DNA from: Epilithonimonas arachidiradicis
GTDB taxonomy: Bacteria > Bacteroidota > Bacteroidia > Flavobacteriales > Weeksellaceae
Assembly: GCF_003610695.1 (NCBI RefSeq)
Contig: NZ_RAQH01000013.1
Span: 24,780 to 88,779, forward strand
Direction: 5' to 3'
DNA length: 64,000 nt
Below, in pieces: positions 15,439 to 24,161 of this stretch (its first letter is position 1; every line of letters starts with the position of its first letter). A model generated the notes under the pieces. It made no database searches. It worked only from the letters and a program-made list of their open reading frames with translations, and was not told the origin of the DNA. The position numbers and the translations under genes were made by a program.

Positions 15439-15852
15439 AATGTAGTTATTGATTTTTAATTGCAATTTAAAACAAACATTTAATTAAACAAAAAAAACAC
15501 AATGATTTATATTTTTTTGATATTGAATTATAAATCATTGGATTAATTAAAAATAAATGTTTATTATTTTTTACTTGCTCGTAAAATTATCGAATTTTAT
15601 ATGAATTATAAAAATATATTGTTGATTATTTTACAAAATAATACAAATATCATTTAAATCAAAATCTGTTTTGATCTGCTCTTCCCCTTAACTTTCCGTT
15701 AAATTAAGATTAATAAAATTATCAATCCACAGTTTACAATATAAACATAAAAATATGATTATCAATACTTTAAAATTATAAATTCTCACAAATTAAAAAT
15801 CAGATTGGGTATTATGAAAAAGTATATATTTATGACTTAATATATAGACCTT
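15439..15852. promoter_or_regulatory. Long AT-rich divergent intergenic region
   Basis: No gene is visible in these 414 bases between the Lrp-type regulator and the secreted GH13 gene. It contains a long dyad (15500-15540) and scattered A and T tracts. No exact TAnnTTTG box was found just upstream of 15853. It is probably a double regulatory region for the divergent genes. Confidence 0.55.
15500..15540. promoter_or_regulatory. Inverted repeat upstream of the Lrp-type gene
   Basis: CAATGATTTATA (15500-15511) and TATAAATCATTG (15529-15540) are perfect 12-base inverted repeats with a 17-base spacer. Outside them both flanks carry an AAACATTTA / AAATGTTT pair, so the symmetry extends further with small gaps. 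This fits a multimeric Lrp-type operator or a decayed mobile element end. Confidence 0.55.
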
Positions 15853-18675
15853 ATGAAATTTTTTTACAACCTGATCGCATTTTTTATTGCGATCACAACT
15901 TTTGCGCAGACACAGACTGTGACTTCGTCTATCAGTCCTCCGACTTTTAACGAAGATGAATCGATTACCATTACGTTTAATGGAAGCAGCATTAACGAAT
16001 CTACTTGGGGCGTTACAAACAATGCTTTATATCTTTGGGCTTGGTCTTACGACAGCAATGATGCTAACAGCCAAGACTGTCCAACCAACGGAACCTGGGC
16101 TTCATCGAATGAATCCAATAAGCTGACTTACAATTCCGGAACAGACACATATACAATTACATTTGTTCCCAGAACGTTCTACAACAGAACAGGAATTGGC
16201 AGAATTGGTTTTCTTTTAAAAACTAAAACAGGAAACGGACAATCTCAGGATATCTACTCGGAAGTTGGAAGATTTCAATTTACAAGTACTTCTCCGCAAA
16301 ACGGAACTGTTAATTTTGTAACTTCAGGAAGTAACTTCCCTATTACTTACAGCACTTCTTTGCCGGCTAATTATGTCGTAAAATCTAATGGTAATACAAT
16401 TTATACAGCCAGCAATGTCTCCACAATTAATACTTCATTAAACGTTACTTCGGATAATAACATTGAAGTTTCCGCGACAGCATCCGGAACGACTTTGACT
16501 TCTAATTTTGTAGTTTCTCCTACTCCAGTTTCTCAGTCGGCTGCAATGCCTTCTTACATGAGACAGGGTATCACTTACGATCCTAATGATCCGACGAAAG
16601 TTGGAGTAGCATTGTATGCGCCTTTTAAGAATTATGTGCATGTGCTTGGAAGTTTCAACAACTGGCAGATTTCTTCCAATTATATCATGAAAAGAGATAC
16701 TAATAACACCGATCTATTTTGGTTAGAAATCACAGGATTGACACCTCAGCAGGTTTATACTTTCCAATACAGAACCAATGACGGCGTAAAGGTTGCCGAT
16801 CCTTATTCGACATTAGTATTATCTCCGGATGATGATCCTTGGATTTCATCATCTACATATCCTAATTTGCCGGCTTATCCAGCTGGACAGCAATATGACG
16901 TTTCAGTAATTCAGACAGCAAAACCCGCTTACAACTGGACTGTAACTAATTTCCAAAAACCTGCAAAACAAAATCTAATTGTTTATGAAGCTTTGGTAAG
17001 AGATTTTACAGAGCAGAAAAACTGGCAATCGATGATTGACAAAATCCCTTATATCAAAGGATTAAATGTTAACGCCATCGAATTAATGCCGGTAATGGAA
17101 TTTGACGGGAATAATTCTTGGGGATACAATCCAGGGTTTCATTTAGCATTAGATAAAGCATACGGAACACCAGAAAAATTTAAAGAATTTATCGACTTAT
17201 GCCACCAGAACGGGATTGCTGTCATTCTTGATGTTGCGCTTAACCATGCATCAGGAAGGTCTCCACTGGAAAGGCTTTGGTCTACAAGTACAAACGGTGG
17301 TTATGGTGATGTTGCAGCTAATAATCCATATTTCAATCAGGTTGCAAAACATGCTTATAGTGTATTCTATGATTTCAACCATTCAAAACCTGAAACAAGA
17401 TATTATGTAAACAGAGTTTTGGAACAATGGATCAATGAATATAAAATTGATGGATTCCGTTGGGATTTGACGAAAGGATTTACACAAAACTGTACAGCTT
17501 CAGATGAAAACTGTACAGGCTCTTATCAGCAAGACAGAGTGGATGTTCTGAAATTATATTCAGATTATCAATGGTCCTATGATCCAACTTCTTATATTAT
17601 TTTCGAACATTTGGGAGGAAATGCTGAAGAAAAACAATGGGCTGACTACAGATTGAACGAAGGGAAAGGTGTAATGATGTGGGATAATTTGGTTGGACCT
17701 TATAATCAAAACACGATGGGTTACGCTTCTGACAGCAACTTCAACAGAGTTGATTTTGAAAACCATACTTTTTCTGAAAGAAGAAATATGAGCTATGGCG
17801 AGAGTCACGACGAGGAAAGACTGATGTTCAAAAACTTAGCTTATGGTAATGCCAACGGTTCTTACAGTGTTAAGGATTTGAATACTGCACTTGAAAGACA
17901 AAAAGCTTTTGGTGCTGTTTTCTTCACAGTTCCAGGTCCAAAAATGATTTGGCAGTTCGGAGAATTGGGTTACGAATTCAGTATCAACAGATGTGAGAAC
18001 GGAACAATCAGTAATGATTGTAGAACATCTCCAAAACCCGTAGCTTTCACTTTAGGTTATGATACCAATGCGAATAGAAAAGCAGTTTACGACACTTGGT
18101 CAAAAATCTTAGCAATCCGATTATCAAGCCAGGTTTTTGACACAACAACCTTCACAGTAGAATCAGGAAATCTTTTACCTAGAATCTATGTTTGGAATGA
18201 TGCCTTGCCTGCAAGTTCTTTGAAAAACGTAGTGGTAGTTGCTAACTTTACAACAACAGCTCAAACTGTGACGCCTAATTTCCCTTATGCCGGAAACTGG
18301 TACAATCTAATGGACAATTCTTCTATGAACGCCAATGGCTCTACAACAGTAGTTCTTCAACCGGGAGAATTTAGAATCTATGGAAATCAAACCGCTTTGG
18401 CAACGGACGAAACGAAGATTGATGCGAATAAAACATCATTGCAAATCGTTCAGAATCCTGCAACAGACGGATTATTGAAAATCAGATATAACAAAGCTAA
18501 AAACGGACAAATCAACATCTATGATCTTAATGGTAAACTGGTAAAATCTTTCGGACTAAAATCCGCTAAAGGAGACGAAACATTCTCTGTAAATGGCATC
18601 ATCGGAACAGGAAATTACTTAGTACAACTAAAGTCTGATGAAGGTTTGGCAGTTTCTAAGTTAATCATCAAATAA
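15853..18675 (+). CDS. Secreted GH13 alpha-amylase family protein with T9SS tail
   Basis: This 940-residue protein has a signal peptide (residues 1-18, ending TFAQ), Ig-like N-terminal strands, a CBM48-like E-set near 235-330 (VGVALYAPFKNYVHVLGSFNNW), a GH13 barrel from about 360 to 740, and a C-terminal T9SS type A sorting domain (QIVQNPATDGLLKI onwards). Catalytic regions are DVALNHASG, DGFRWDLTKGF with the nucleophile Asp, YIIFEHLG with the acid Glu and ESHDEER. It should act at the cell surface on alpha-glucans. It complements the cytoplasmic amylase 2.2 kb upstream. Confidence 0.92.
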   Translation: MKFFYNLIAFFIAITTFAQTQTVTSSISPPTFNEDESITITFNGSSINESTWGVTNNALYLWAWSYDSNDANSQDCPTNGTWASSNESNKLTYNSGTDTYTITFVPRTFYNRTGIGRIGFLLKTKTGNGQSQDIYSEVGRFQFTSTSPQNGTVNFVTSGSNFPITYSTSLPANYVVKSNGNTIYTASNVSTINTSLNVTSDNNIEVSATASGTTLTSNFVVSPTPVSQSAAMPSYMRQGITYDPNDPTKVGVALYAPFKNYVHVLGSFNNWQISSNYIMKRDTNNTDLFWLEITGLTPQQVYTFQYRTNDGVKVADPYSTLVLSPDDDPWISSSTYPNLPAYPAGQQYDVSVIQTAKPAYNWTVTNFQKPAKQNLIVYEALVRDFTEQKNWQSMIDKIPYIKGLNVNAIELMPVMEFDGNNSWGYNPGFHLALDKAYGTPEKFKEFIDLCHQNGIAVILDVALNHASGRSPLERLWSTSTNGGYGDVAANNPYFNQVAKHAYSVFYDFNHSKPETRYYVNRVLEQWINEYKIDGFRWDLTKGFTQNCTASDENCTGSYQQDRVDVLKLYSDYQWSYDPTSYIIFEHLGGNAEEKQWADYRLNEGKGVMMWDNLVGPYNQNTMGYASDSNFNRVDFENHTFSERRNMSYGESHDEERLMFKNLAYGNANGSYSVKDLNTALERQKAFGAVFFTVPGPKMIWQFGELGYEFSINRCENGTISNDCRTSPKPVAFTLGYDTNANRKAVYDTWSKILAIRLSSQVFDTTTFTVESGNLLPRIYVWNDALPASSLKNVVVVANFTTTAQTVTPNFPYAGNWYNLMDNSSMNANGSTTVVLQPGEFRIYGNQTALATDETKIDANKTSLQIVQNPATDGLLKIRYNKAKNGQINIYDLNGKLVKSFGLKSAKGDETFSVNGIIGTGNYLVQLKSDEGLAVSKLIIK

Positions 18676-18701
18676 GACAAAATAAATTTTCAAATCAAAT
18701 G

Positions 18702-18731
18702 AAAACGCCTCAGCTAGCTGAGGCGTTTTTT
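18702..18731. terminator. Bidirectional terminator behind the secreted GH13 gene
   Basis: AAAACGCCTCAGCT and AGCTGAGGCGTTTT form a perfect, loop-less 14-pair palindrome followed by T residues. It lies between two convergent genes. Confidence 0.92.
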
Positions 18732-18736
18732 GTTTA

Positions 18737-19267
18737 CTATTTTTCAGAAAGTTGTTTCAGTTTTCCAAGACCTTCCGAGAAAGATTTGTTCATTTGCCAG
18801 GTCATCAGCGGCTTCATAGGTTTGAAAAGCGTTTCAATTTCATAATCAATTGTCCAGGTTACTTTGGTTCCGGAACCTTCAGAAGCCAAAAGCAAATCTG
18901 AAGTCGCATTATCATCCATTGGTTTGATAAAATGCATTTTTGTGGCGACTTTTTCATTTGGGACAATTGCTGTGATCTCCTGTTCGCCTTCACCAACATC
19001 ATCATTTCCTTTCCAATGGTAGCCATCACCCACTTCACCAGGCGTTCCTTTGTAAGTTACTGTCAGATTCGGGTCCATTTTCATCCAGGGATTCCAGGTA
19101 TTGAAAGCTTTCATAGAATTCACATTTTGCCACACTTTCTCTTTCGGAGAATTGATAACGAGAGATTGTTCGTTATGGCATTTACTGTCAAAAAACAACA
19201 TAGCAATCACGCAATAAACGATGATTATTGCCACGATGACGCTAATGATTTTTAGAAATTTCTTCAT
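18737..19267 (-). CDS. SRPBCC family protein
   Basis: The 176-residue protein starts with a membrane segment (residues 4-28) and continues as a START/SRPBCC helix-grip fold: EQSLVINSPKEKVWQNVNSMKAFNTWNPWMKMDP near the start and SGTKVTWTIDYEIET in the later strands. This fold binds hydrophobic ligands. The ligand is unknown. It is transcribed alone and convergent to the GH13 gene. Confidence 0.85.
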   Translation of the reverse strand: MKKFLKIISVIVAIIIVYCVIAMLFFDSKCHNEQSLVINSPKEKVWQNVNSMKAFNTWNPWMKMDPNLTVTYKGTPGEVGDGYHWKGNDDVGEGEQEITAIVPNEKVATKMHFIKPMDDNATSDLLLASEGSGTKVTWTIDYEIETLFKPMKPLMTWQMNKSFSEGLGKLKQLSEK

Positions 19268-19343
19268 AATAAATTAGTTTTAAGTTTAAAACAAATCTAA
19301 AAAGAATTTGAACACAAAAACTTTTTCTAGGATAATATTTACT

Positions 19344-19461
19344 GGGGCGCCTTTATCCGCCTTCCACTCCCGCTATTTTTTTATTGCAAAGAAAGTTAGT
19401 CCGACAATAGAAATTTCGGACATTGCAATAAAAAAATGAGCTCCGTTCAAGTCGGGGCGCA
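19344..19461. repeat. Dispersed element, CCGCCTTCCACTCCCGC family, copy 1
   Basis: The left end reads GGGGCGCCTTTATCCGCC, then CTCCCGCTATTTTTT; the right end reads AAAAATGAGCTCC followed by AAGTCGGGGCGC. The reverse complement of 29971-30054 has the same order with matching blocks (TTAATCCG, TTCCCGCTTTTTT, AGAGCTCCACTCAGGCCGGGC). The middle of this copy carries a second hairpin with ATTTCGGAC. Confidence 0.7.
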
Positions 19462-19464
19462 ATT

Positions 19465-19497
19465 TTGTCATACTTTCAACTTTAGGTACTAAATTTG
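19465..19497 (+). promoter_or_regulatory. Promoter of the M3 peptidase gene
   Basis: TTG (19465-19467) and TAAATTTG (19490-19497) are separated by 22 bases, matching the Bacteroidota consensus. Transcription should start near 19501, giving a leader of about 50 bases. The -33 element directly abuts the end of the dispersed element. Confidence 0.72.
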
Positions 19498-19551
19498 TCA
19501 ATTAAGACACACAGAAAATCATTTATAATTTATCATTAATAATTCATCTTT

Positions 19552-21570
19552 ATGAATCCACTTTTAGAAAAATTCAACACCAAATATACCTCATCGCCTT
19601 TCGAGGAAATCAAAGAAGAACATTATCTGCCAGCTTTCCAGGAATTAGTCAAAACTTCTGAAAAAGAAATTGATGAAATAACAAATAATTCAGAAGAGCC
19701 GACTTTCGAAAATACAATTGAAGCAATGGCTTTTTCAGGAGAACAACTGGACAGAGTTTCCAATATTTTCTTCAATATCAATTCTGCTGAAACCAATGAT
19801 GAGATTCAGAAAATCGCTCAGGAAGTTTCGCCACTTTTGACAGAATTCTCTTCCAAAATCTCTCAAAACGAAAAACTGTTTGAAAGAATCAAAAACGTTT
19901 ACGACCAGAAAAACGCTTTAACTTTAAACGAAGAACAGGAAATGTTACTCAACGAAACTTACAAAGGTTTTGTAAGAAGCGGCGCATTGCTCAATGAAGA
20001 AGACAAAAAGAAACTGGAGAAAATCAATATGGATTTGTCTATCAAATCACTTCAGTTTGGGCAAAATGCTTTGGCTTCCACCAATGCTTATTTCAAACAT
20101 ATCACAAATAAAGATGAATTGAAAGGAATTCCGGAAGCCATTCTTCAGCAATACGAGGAAGATGCAAAGGAAAAAGATTTGGAAGGTTATGTGATTACTT
20201 TGCAATACCCAAGCTATCTTCCGGCAATGACTTACGCTGAAAATCGTGAATTGAGAAAAGAATTAGCTTTAGCAAACGGAAAAAAATCCTTTGACGGTGG
20301 CGAATTTGACAATCAGAATTTGATTAAAGAAATTGTAAAACTTCGTCAGGAAAAAGCAGAATTATTGGGTTATAAAAATTATGCTGATTTTGTTCTTGAG
20401 GAAAGAATGGCACAATCGCCGGCAAAAGTTTTTGAATTTTTGAATGAACTTCTTGAAAAAGCAACACCTTATGCCCAAAAAGAAATCGAAGAATTAAAAT
20501 CTTTAGCAAAAGCTGACGGAATCGAAGATATCCAAAGCTACGACCACACTTTCTACGCAGAAAAATTAAGAAAACAAAAATTCGATATTGATGATGAAGA
20601 ACTGAAACCATATTTCCAATTGGAAAAAGTTCAGGAAGCCGTTTTTGGATTAGCCGGAAAATTATTCGGATTAGAGTTTAAAGAAATTACTGATGTTCAG
20701 AAATATCATCAGGATGTGAAAACTTACGAAATCACAGAAAACGGAAATTATAAAGCTCTACTCTACGCCGATTATCACCCGAGAAAAGGGAAACGTGCCG
20801 GCGCCTGGATGACGAGTTATAAAAATCAATATAAACAAGACGGAGAAAATTCTCGTCCGCATATTTCGGTCGTTTGCAACTTTACAAAACCGACCAAAGA
20901 CACACCAAGTTTACTGACTTTCCAGGAAGTAACCACCTTGTTCCACGAGTTCGGACACGCACTTCATGGTGTTTTAGCAGACACGCAATACCCGAATCTT
21001 TCCGGAACTTCGGTTAAATGGGATTTTGTAGAATTACCTTCTCAATTTCTGGAAAACTATTGCTATGAACCAGAATTCTTAAAAACATTTGCAAAACATT
21101 ATCAAACCGGAGAAATTCTTCCAACCGAAAAAATCGAGAAATTATCGCAGAGCAAATCCTTTATGGAAGGTTATCAGACTTTGAGACAGCTTGGATTTGG
21201 ATTGTTGGATATGGCTTATCATACAGAAGTTGGAGCGTTGGAGAATAAGACTGTGAAAGCGTTTGAAGTGGAGAAAACTGCGGCAACTAATCTTTACCCG
21301 AGCAATCCGGAAACTGCAGCAAGTCCAAGTTTTTCGCATATTTTCCAAGGCGGTTATTCGGCGGGTTATTATTCTTACAAATGGGCTGAGGTTTTGGATG
21401 CGGATGCTTTCCAGTATTTCAAAGAAAATGGAATTTTTAATCCTGATATTGCGGCGAAATATAAAGTTCTTCTTTCTTCTGGTGGGACCAAAAATCCAAT
21501 GGAATTGTACAAAAATTTCCGTGGAAGAGAACCTAAAGTCGAGAGCTTACTGAAAAGAGCTTTTGGATAA
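19552..21570 (+). CDS. M3 family metallopeptidase (oligopeptidase A/Dcp-like)
   Basis: The 672-residue protein carries the zinc motif HEFGH (residues 465-469) within TTLFHEFGHALHGVL, with the third ligand in the following WDFVELPSQFLENYC region. Such enzymes cleave short peptides; Dcp removes dipeptides from the C-terminus, OpdA is an oligopeptidase. There is no signal peptide, so it is probably cytoplasmic. Which of the two subfamilies applies cannot be settled by eye. Confidence 0.93.
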   Translation: MNPLLEKFNTKYTSSPFEEIKEEHYLPAFQELVKTSEKEIDEITNNSEEPTFENTIEAMAFSGEQLDRVSNIFFNINSAETNDEIQKIAQEVSPLLTEFSSKISQNEKLFERIKNVYDQKNALTLNEEQEMLLNETYKGFVRSGALLNEEDKKKLEKINMDLSIKSLQFGQNALASTNAYFKHITNKDELKGIPEAILQQYEEDAKEKDLEGYVITLQYPSYLPAMTYAENRELRKELALANGKKSFDGGEFDNQNLIKEIVKLRQEKAELLGYKNYADFVLEERMAQSPAKVFEFLNELLEKATPYAQKEIEELKSLAKADGIEDIQSYDHTFYAEKLRKQKFDIDDEELKPYFQLEKVQEAVFGLAGKLFGLEFKEITDVQKYHQDVKTYEITENGNYKALLYADYHPRKGKRAGAWMTSYKNQYKQDGENSRPHISVVCNFTKPTKDTPSLLTFQEVTTLFHEFGHALHGVLADTQYPNLSGTSVKWDFVELPSQFLENYCYEPEFLKTFAKHYQTGEILPTEKIEKLSQSKSFMEGYQTLRQLGFGLLDMAYHTEVGALENKTVKAFEVEKTAATNLYPSNPETAASPSFSHIFQGGYSAGYYSYKWAEVLDADAFQYFKENGIFNPDIAAKYKVLLSSGGTKNPMELYKNFRGREPKVESLLKRAFG

Positions 21571-21605
21571 GTTTTAGTGTTCGAGAGTTTTAGAATATTA
21601 GCATT

Positions 21606-21662
21606 TAACCCTTTCAGAGTTTTAAATTGACTTGTGTAATCTTCGATTTCTGAAAGGGTTTT
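21606..21662 (+). terminator. Terminator behind the M3 peptidase gene
   Basis: AACCCTTTCAGAG and a later CTGAAAGGGTT pair across a roughly 30-base loop and end in TTTTT. Confidence 0.6.
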
Positions 21663-21687
21663 TAAATCAATCAATTAAATTTAGAAA

Positions 21688-22065
21688 ATGAATTGTCCTT
21701 GCTGTTCCGGAAAGCCCTACGAAGATTGTTGTCAGCCTTATCATCTGAAAGAGAAATTTGCTCCAACAGCAGAAGCTTTGATGCGTTCAAGGTTTTCTGC
21801 ATTTGCTATCCCAAACGGCGACTATCTTTGGGAAACGACTTCTCCCAACAAAAGACAATTCCATAACAAAAAGGATTTGCAGGAATGGGGTGAAATCAAT
21901 GAATGGACGAAGCTGGAAATTATCGATAAACCTTCAACTAATAAAGTAGAGTTCAAAGCTTTTTATAATGATGAAGAAGGAAACCCTCAAGTTCATCACG
22001 AGTTGTCACAATTCAAAATGATTCAGAATCGCTGGTTTTATGTGACTGGGGAATTTTTGGATTAA
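21688..22065 (+). CDS. YchJ family protein with SEC-C motif
   Basis: The 125-residue protein opens with MNCPCCSGKPYEDCCQPY, a zinc-binding SEC-C type Cys cluster, followed by the NTF2-like YchJ core (TAEALMRSRFSAFAIPNGDYLWETT). Family function is unknown. It is alone, convergent to the VF530 gene, with which it shares the repeat-built hairpin at 22074-22126. Confidence 0.9.
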   Translation: MNCPCCSGKPYEDCCQPYHLKEKFAPTAEALMRSRFSAFAIPNGDYLWETTSPNKRQFHNKKDLQEWGEINEWTKLEIIDKPSTNKVEFKAFYNDEEGNPQVHHELSQFKMIQNRWFYVTGEFLD

Positions 22066-22073
22066 TTATTTTC

Positions 22074-22126
22074 AACCACAAAGTCACAAAGTTTTTTATT
22101 GAAAATTCTTTGTGACTTTTGTGGTT
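22074..22126. repeat. AACCACAAAGTCACAAAG inverted pair
   Basis: AACCACAAAGTCACAAAG (22074-22091) and CTTTGTGACTTTTGTGGTT (22108-22126) are near-perfect inverted copies of a repeat that occurs elsewhere in the window. It lies between two convergent genes, so it may also end transcription. Confidence 0.75.
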
Positions 22127-22129
22127 ATT

Positions 22130-22375
22130 TTATTCTTTTGATTGCTTTTTCTTTTGTCTCAAAACGTAGAGATACAAACTTTCTACTTTTGCCCTTGCCC
22201 AAGGTGTTTTACGAAGAAATTTGAGAGAGGAACTAACACTTGGATTTTCGCCGGTGAAACATTTGATGTTGATTTGTTTTCCCAATTCGCCGTAACCTTT
22301 GTAATATTCTAGTAATTCTTCCAGAATCGCATCCAATCTTTTTCCGTGCAAAGGGTCTTTCGAAGTGTTTTCCAT
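22130..22375 (-). CDS. VF530 family DNA-binding protein (DUF2132)
   Basis: The 81-residue protein matches the VF530 pattern: KDPLHGKRLDAILEELLEYYGYGELG-type start, IKCFTGENPSVSSSLKFLRKTPWARAKVESLYL in the middle. Members are small helical proteins proposed to bind DNA. It is transcribed opposite to the surrounding genes. Confidence 0.9.
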   Translation of the reverse strand: MENTSKDPLHGKRLDAILEELLEYYKGYGELGKQINIKCFTGENPSVSSSLKFLRKTPWARAKVESLYLYVLRQKKKQSKE

Positions 22376-22405
22376 TTTGTAAAATTATTGATTTTATTAT
22401 TTCAA

Positions 22406-22488
22406 AACCACAAAAGACATATAAGTTTTAGTTTATAAAAAATACTGTTGACTTTCATTTGCTTATTTCTTTTGTGACTTTTGTGGTT
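22406..22488. repeat. Second AACCACAAAAG inverted pair
   Basis: AACCACAAAAGACATATAAG (22406-22425) is followed after 43 bases by CTTTTGTGACTTTTGTGGTT (22469-22488), in inverted orientation. It precedes the promoter of the SGNH hydrolase gene. Confidence 0.65.
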
Positions 22489-22517
22489 AAAAAAGAAATT
22501 TCTCTTTTGTCATTTCA

Positions 22518-22525
22518 TATATTTG
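22518..22525 (+). promoter_or_regulatory. -7 box of the SGNH hydrolase gene
   Basis: TATATTTG is an exact TAnnTTTG box; the ATG is at 22544, giving a leader of about 15 bases. Confidence 0.5.
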
Positions 22526-22543
22526 ATAATCAAATTTAGAAAT

Positions 22544-23197
22544 ATGAAATCTATAGCATTTGTCTTATTATTACTTTCAACAATGTCATACGCTCAAGAC
22601 TTTGCCAATTTTGGCAGATATCAAAAACAAAACCAAGAAGTTCTTTCTCAAAATATTGCTCCAAATTCTGTCTTGATGGGCGATTCTATCACAGAAGGTT
22701 GGTTTGCTACAGACCCAGGATTTTTCACAAAAAATAACTTTGTAGGACGAGGAATTGGTGGCCAAGTAACTTCGCAGATGCTTTTGAGATTCAGAGAAGA
22801 TGTGATTAAATTGAAACCCAAACGTGTGATTATTCTTGCCGGAACTAATGATATTGCGGAAAATCAAGGTCCGATTTCTCTGGATAAAGTGTTCGGAAAT
22901 ATTGTTTCTATGGTAGAATTGGCAAAAGCTAATAACATCAAAGTGGTTTTATGTTCTGCACTTCCGGCTTACGATTTCCCTTGGAGAAATGATATGCAAC
23001 CTGCTGACAAAGTAATCGCGCTGAATAAAATGATAAAAGATTACGCTCAGAAAAATCATATCACTTACGTGGACTACCATTCAGTTTTAAAGGATGAAAA
23101 AAATGGTTTGCCTAAAGAAATTGCTGAGGACGGAATCCATCCGAACAAATTAGGTTATGAGAAAATGGAAGCAATCCTGATGAAGAATTTAAAATAA
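22544..23197 (+). CDS. Exported SGNH/GDSL hydrolase
   Basis: From the ATG at 22544 the 217-residue protein has a signal peptide ending MSYAQ. The SGNH blocks are present: NSVLMGDSITEGW (catalytic Ser), a Gly in GRGIGGQ, IILAGTNDI (Asn) and DGIHPNKLGY (Asp-His). These are typical of sialate/acetyl-xylan-type esterases and lysophospholipase-like enzymes in Bacteroidota; the substrate is unknown. It heads a run of three genes with the YfiT-like and LprI-like genes. Confidence 0.92.
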   Translation: MKSIAFVLLLLSTMSYAQDFANFGRYQKQNQEVLSQNIAPNSVLMGDSITEGWFATDPGFFTKNNFVGRGIGGQVTSQMLLRFREDVIKLKPKRVIILAGTNDIAENQGPISLDKVFGNIVSMVELAKANNIKVVLCSALPAYDFPWRNDMQPADKVIALNKMIKDYAQKNHITYVDYHSVLKDEKNGLPKEIAEDGIHPNKLGYEKMEAILMKNLK

Positions 23198-23727
23198 TGA
23201 ACTTAGACGAACTAAAATATCCTGTCGGAAAATTCATCAAACCGGAGTCAATTACTAAAGAAATCATCGATTCTGCGATTTCTGAAATCGAAAACTTTCC
23301 GAGTCTTGTTAAAACAGAAATTCAAAATCTTTCCGAACAAGATTTACATCTAAGATACAGACCAGAAGGTTGGACAATTACTCAAGTGGTTCATCATTGC
23401 GCCGACAGTCATATCAACAGCTATATGAGATTTAAATTGGCATTGACGGAAAATGTTCCAACAATTAAACCTTACGAGGAAAGTCTTTGGGCAGAGTTGC
23501 CGGATAATCAATTGTCGTCATTGATTTCGTTGCAACTTTTGGAAGCTTTGCACGCAAGATGGGTTTATCTTTTGAAAACTTTGAGTGAAGAAGATTTGAA
23601 TAAAGAATTCATTCATCCAGAACAATCAAAAAGAATTTCGCTCAAAGAAAATATCTTGATTTACAGCTGGCATTGTCAGCATCATTTGGCTCATATTCGC
23701 CAGGCGAAAAAATTAAGATTTGAGTGA
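23197..23727 (+). CDS. YfiT-like putative metal-dependent hydrolase / bacillithiol transferase family
   Basis: The 176-residue protein belongs to the DinB-like four-helix superfamily: LRYRPEGWTITQVVHHCADSHINSYMRFKLALTE near residue 50 and a C-terminal HCQHHLAHIRQA supply the metal-binding histidines. Bacillus homologues include YfiT and the bacillithiol transferase BstA. The start codon overlaps the stop of the SGNH gene by one base. Confidence 0.9.
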   Translation: MNLDELKYPVGKFIKPESITKEIIDSAISEIENFPSLVKTEIQNLSEQDLHLRYRPEGWTITQVVHHCADSHINSYMRFKLALTENVPTIKPYEESLWAELPDNQLSSLISLQLLEALHARWVYLLKTLSEEDLNKEFIHPEQSKRISLKENILIYSWHCQHHLAHIRQAKKLRFE

Positions 23728-23743
23728 ATCTAAAAAATAAATT

Positions 23744-24145
23744 ATGAGAAAGTCAATCGTTATTTCTTTTCTACTTGCAATCCCTATTTTTCCATTAGCT
23801 CAAAATAAAATAGACCAAACACTGGAAAAATGCCTAAACCAAGATAACTCGACGGCTGGTCAAAGAAACTGTATTATTTCGGCTCAACAATCTTGGGACA
23901 AAGAGCTGAACAAGTATTACACTTCACTAAATCAAAAATTAAACAAGACAGCAAAAAAAGAATTGCTGGAAGCACAGCGAAACTGGATTTTATTCCGAGA
24001 TTCCGAATTCAAACTAATCAACAAGTATTATTTTGACGTCAAAAAAGGAACAATTTTTCAAGTGATTTCTGAAAACAAAAAATTACAAATCATCAAAGAA
24101 AGAGCGTTGCAACTAAAAGAATATGATGAACAATTTGATTATTAG
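23744..24145 (+). CDS. LprI-like (DUF1311) exported protein
   Basis: A signal peptide (ending PLAQ) precedes a DUF1311 domain: CLNQDNSTAGQRNCI, SAQQSWDKELNKYYTSLNQKL and LEAQRNWILFRDSEFKLI. Two cysteines flank the conserved motif. Some family members (LprI) inhibit lysozyme. The protein has 133 residues and is third in the SGNH, YfiT run. Confidence 0.88.
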   Translation: MRKSIVISFLLAIPIFPLAQNKIDQTLEKCLNQDNSTAGQRNCIISAQQSWDKELNKYYTSLNQKLNKTAKKELLEAQRNWILFRDSEFKLINKYYFDVKKGTIFQVISENKKLQIIKERALQLKEYDEQFDY

Positions 24146-24161
24146 ATAAGCTATACTGTAA

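Noticed and set aside
15439..15852. Riboswitch or small RNA in the long intergenic region
   Set aside because: No known riboswitch core or terminator-like end could be seen; only an inverted repeat and AT-rich sequence.
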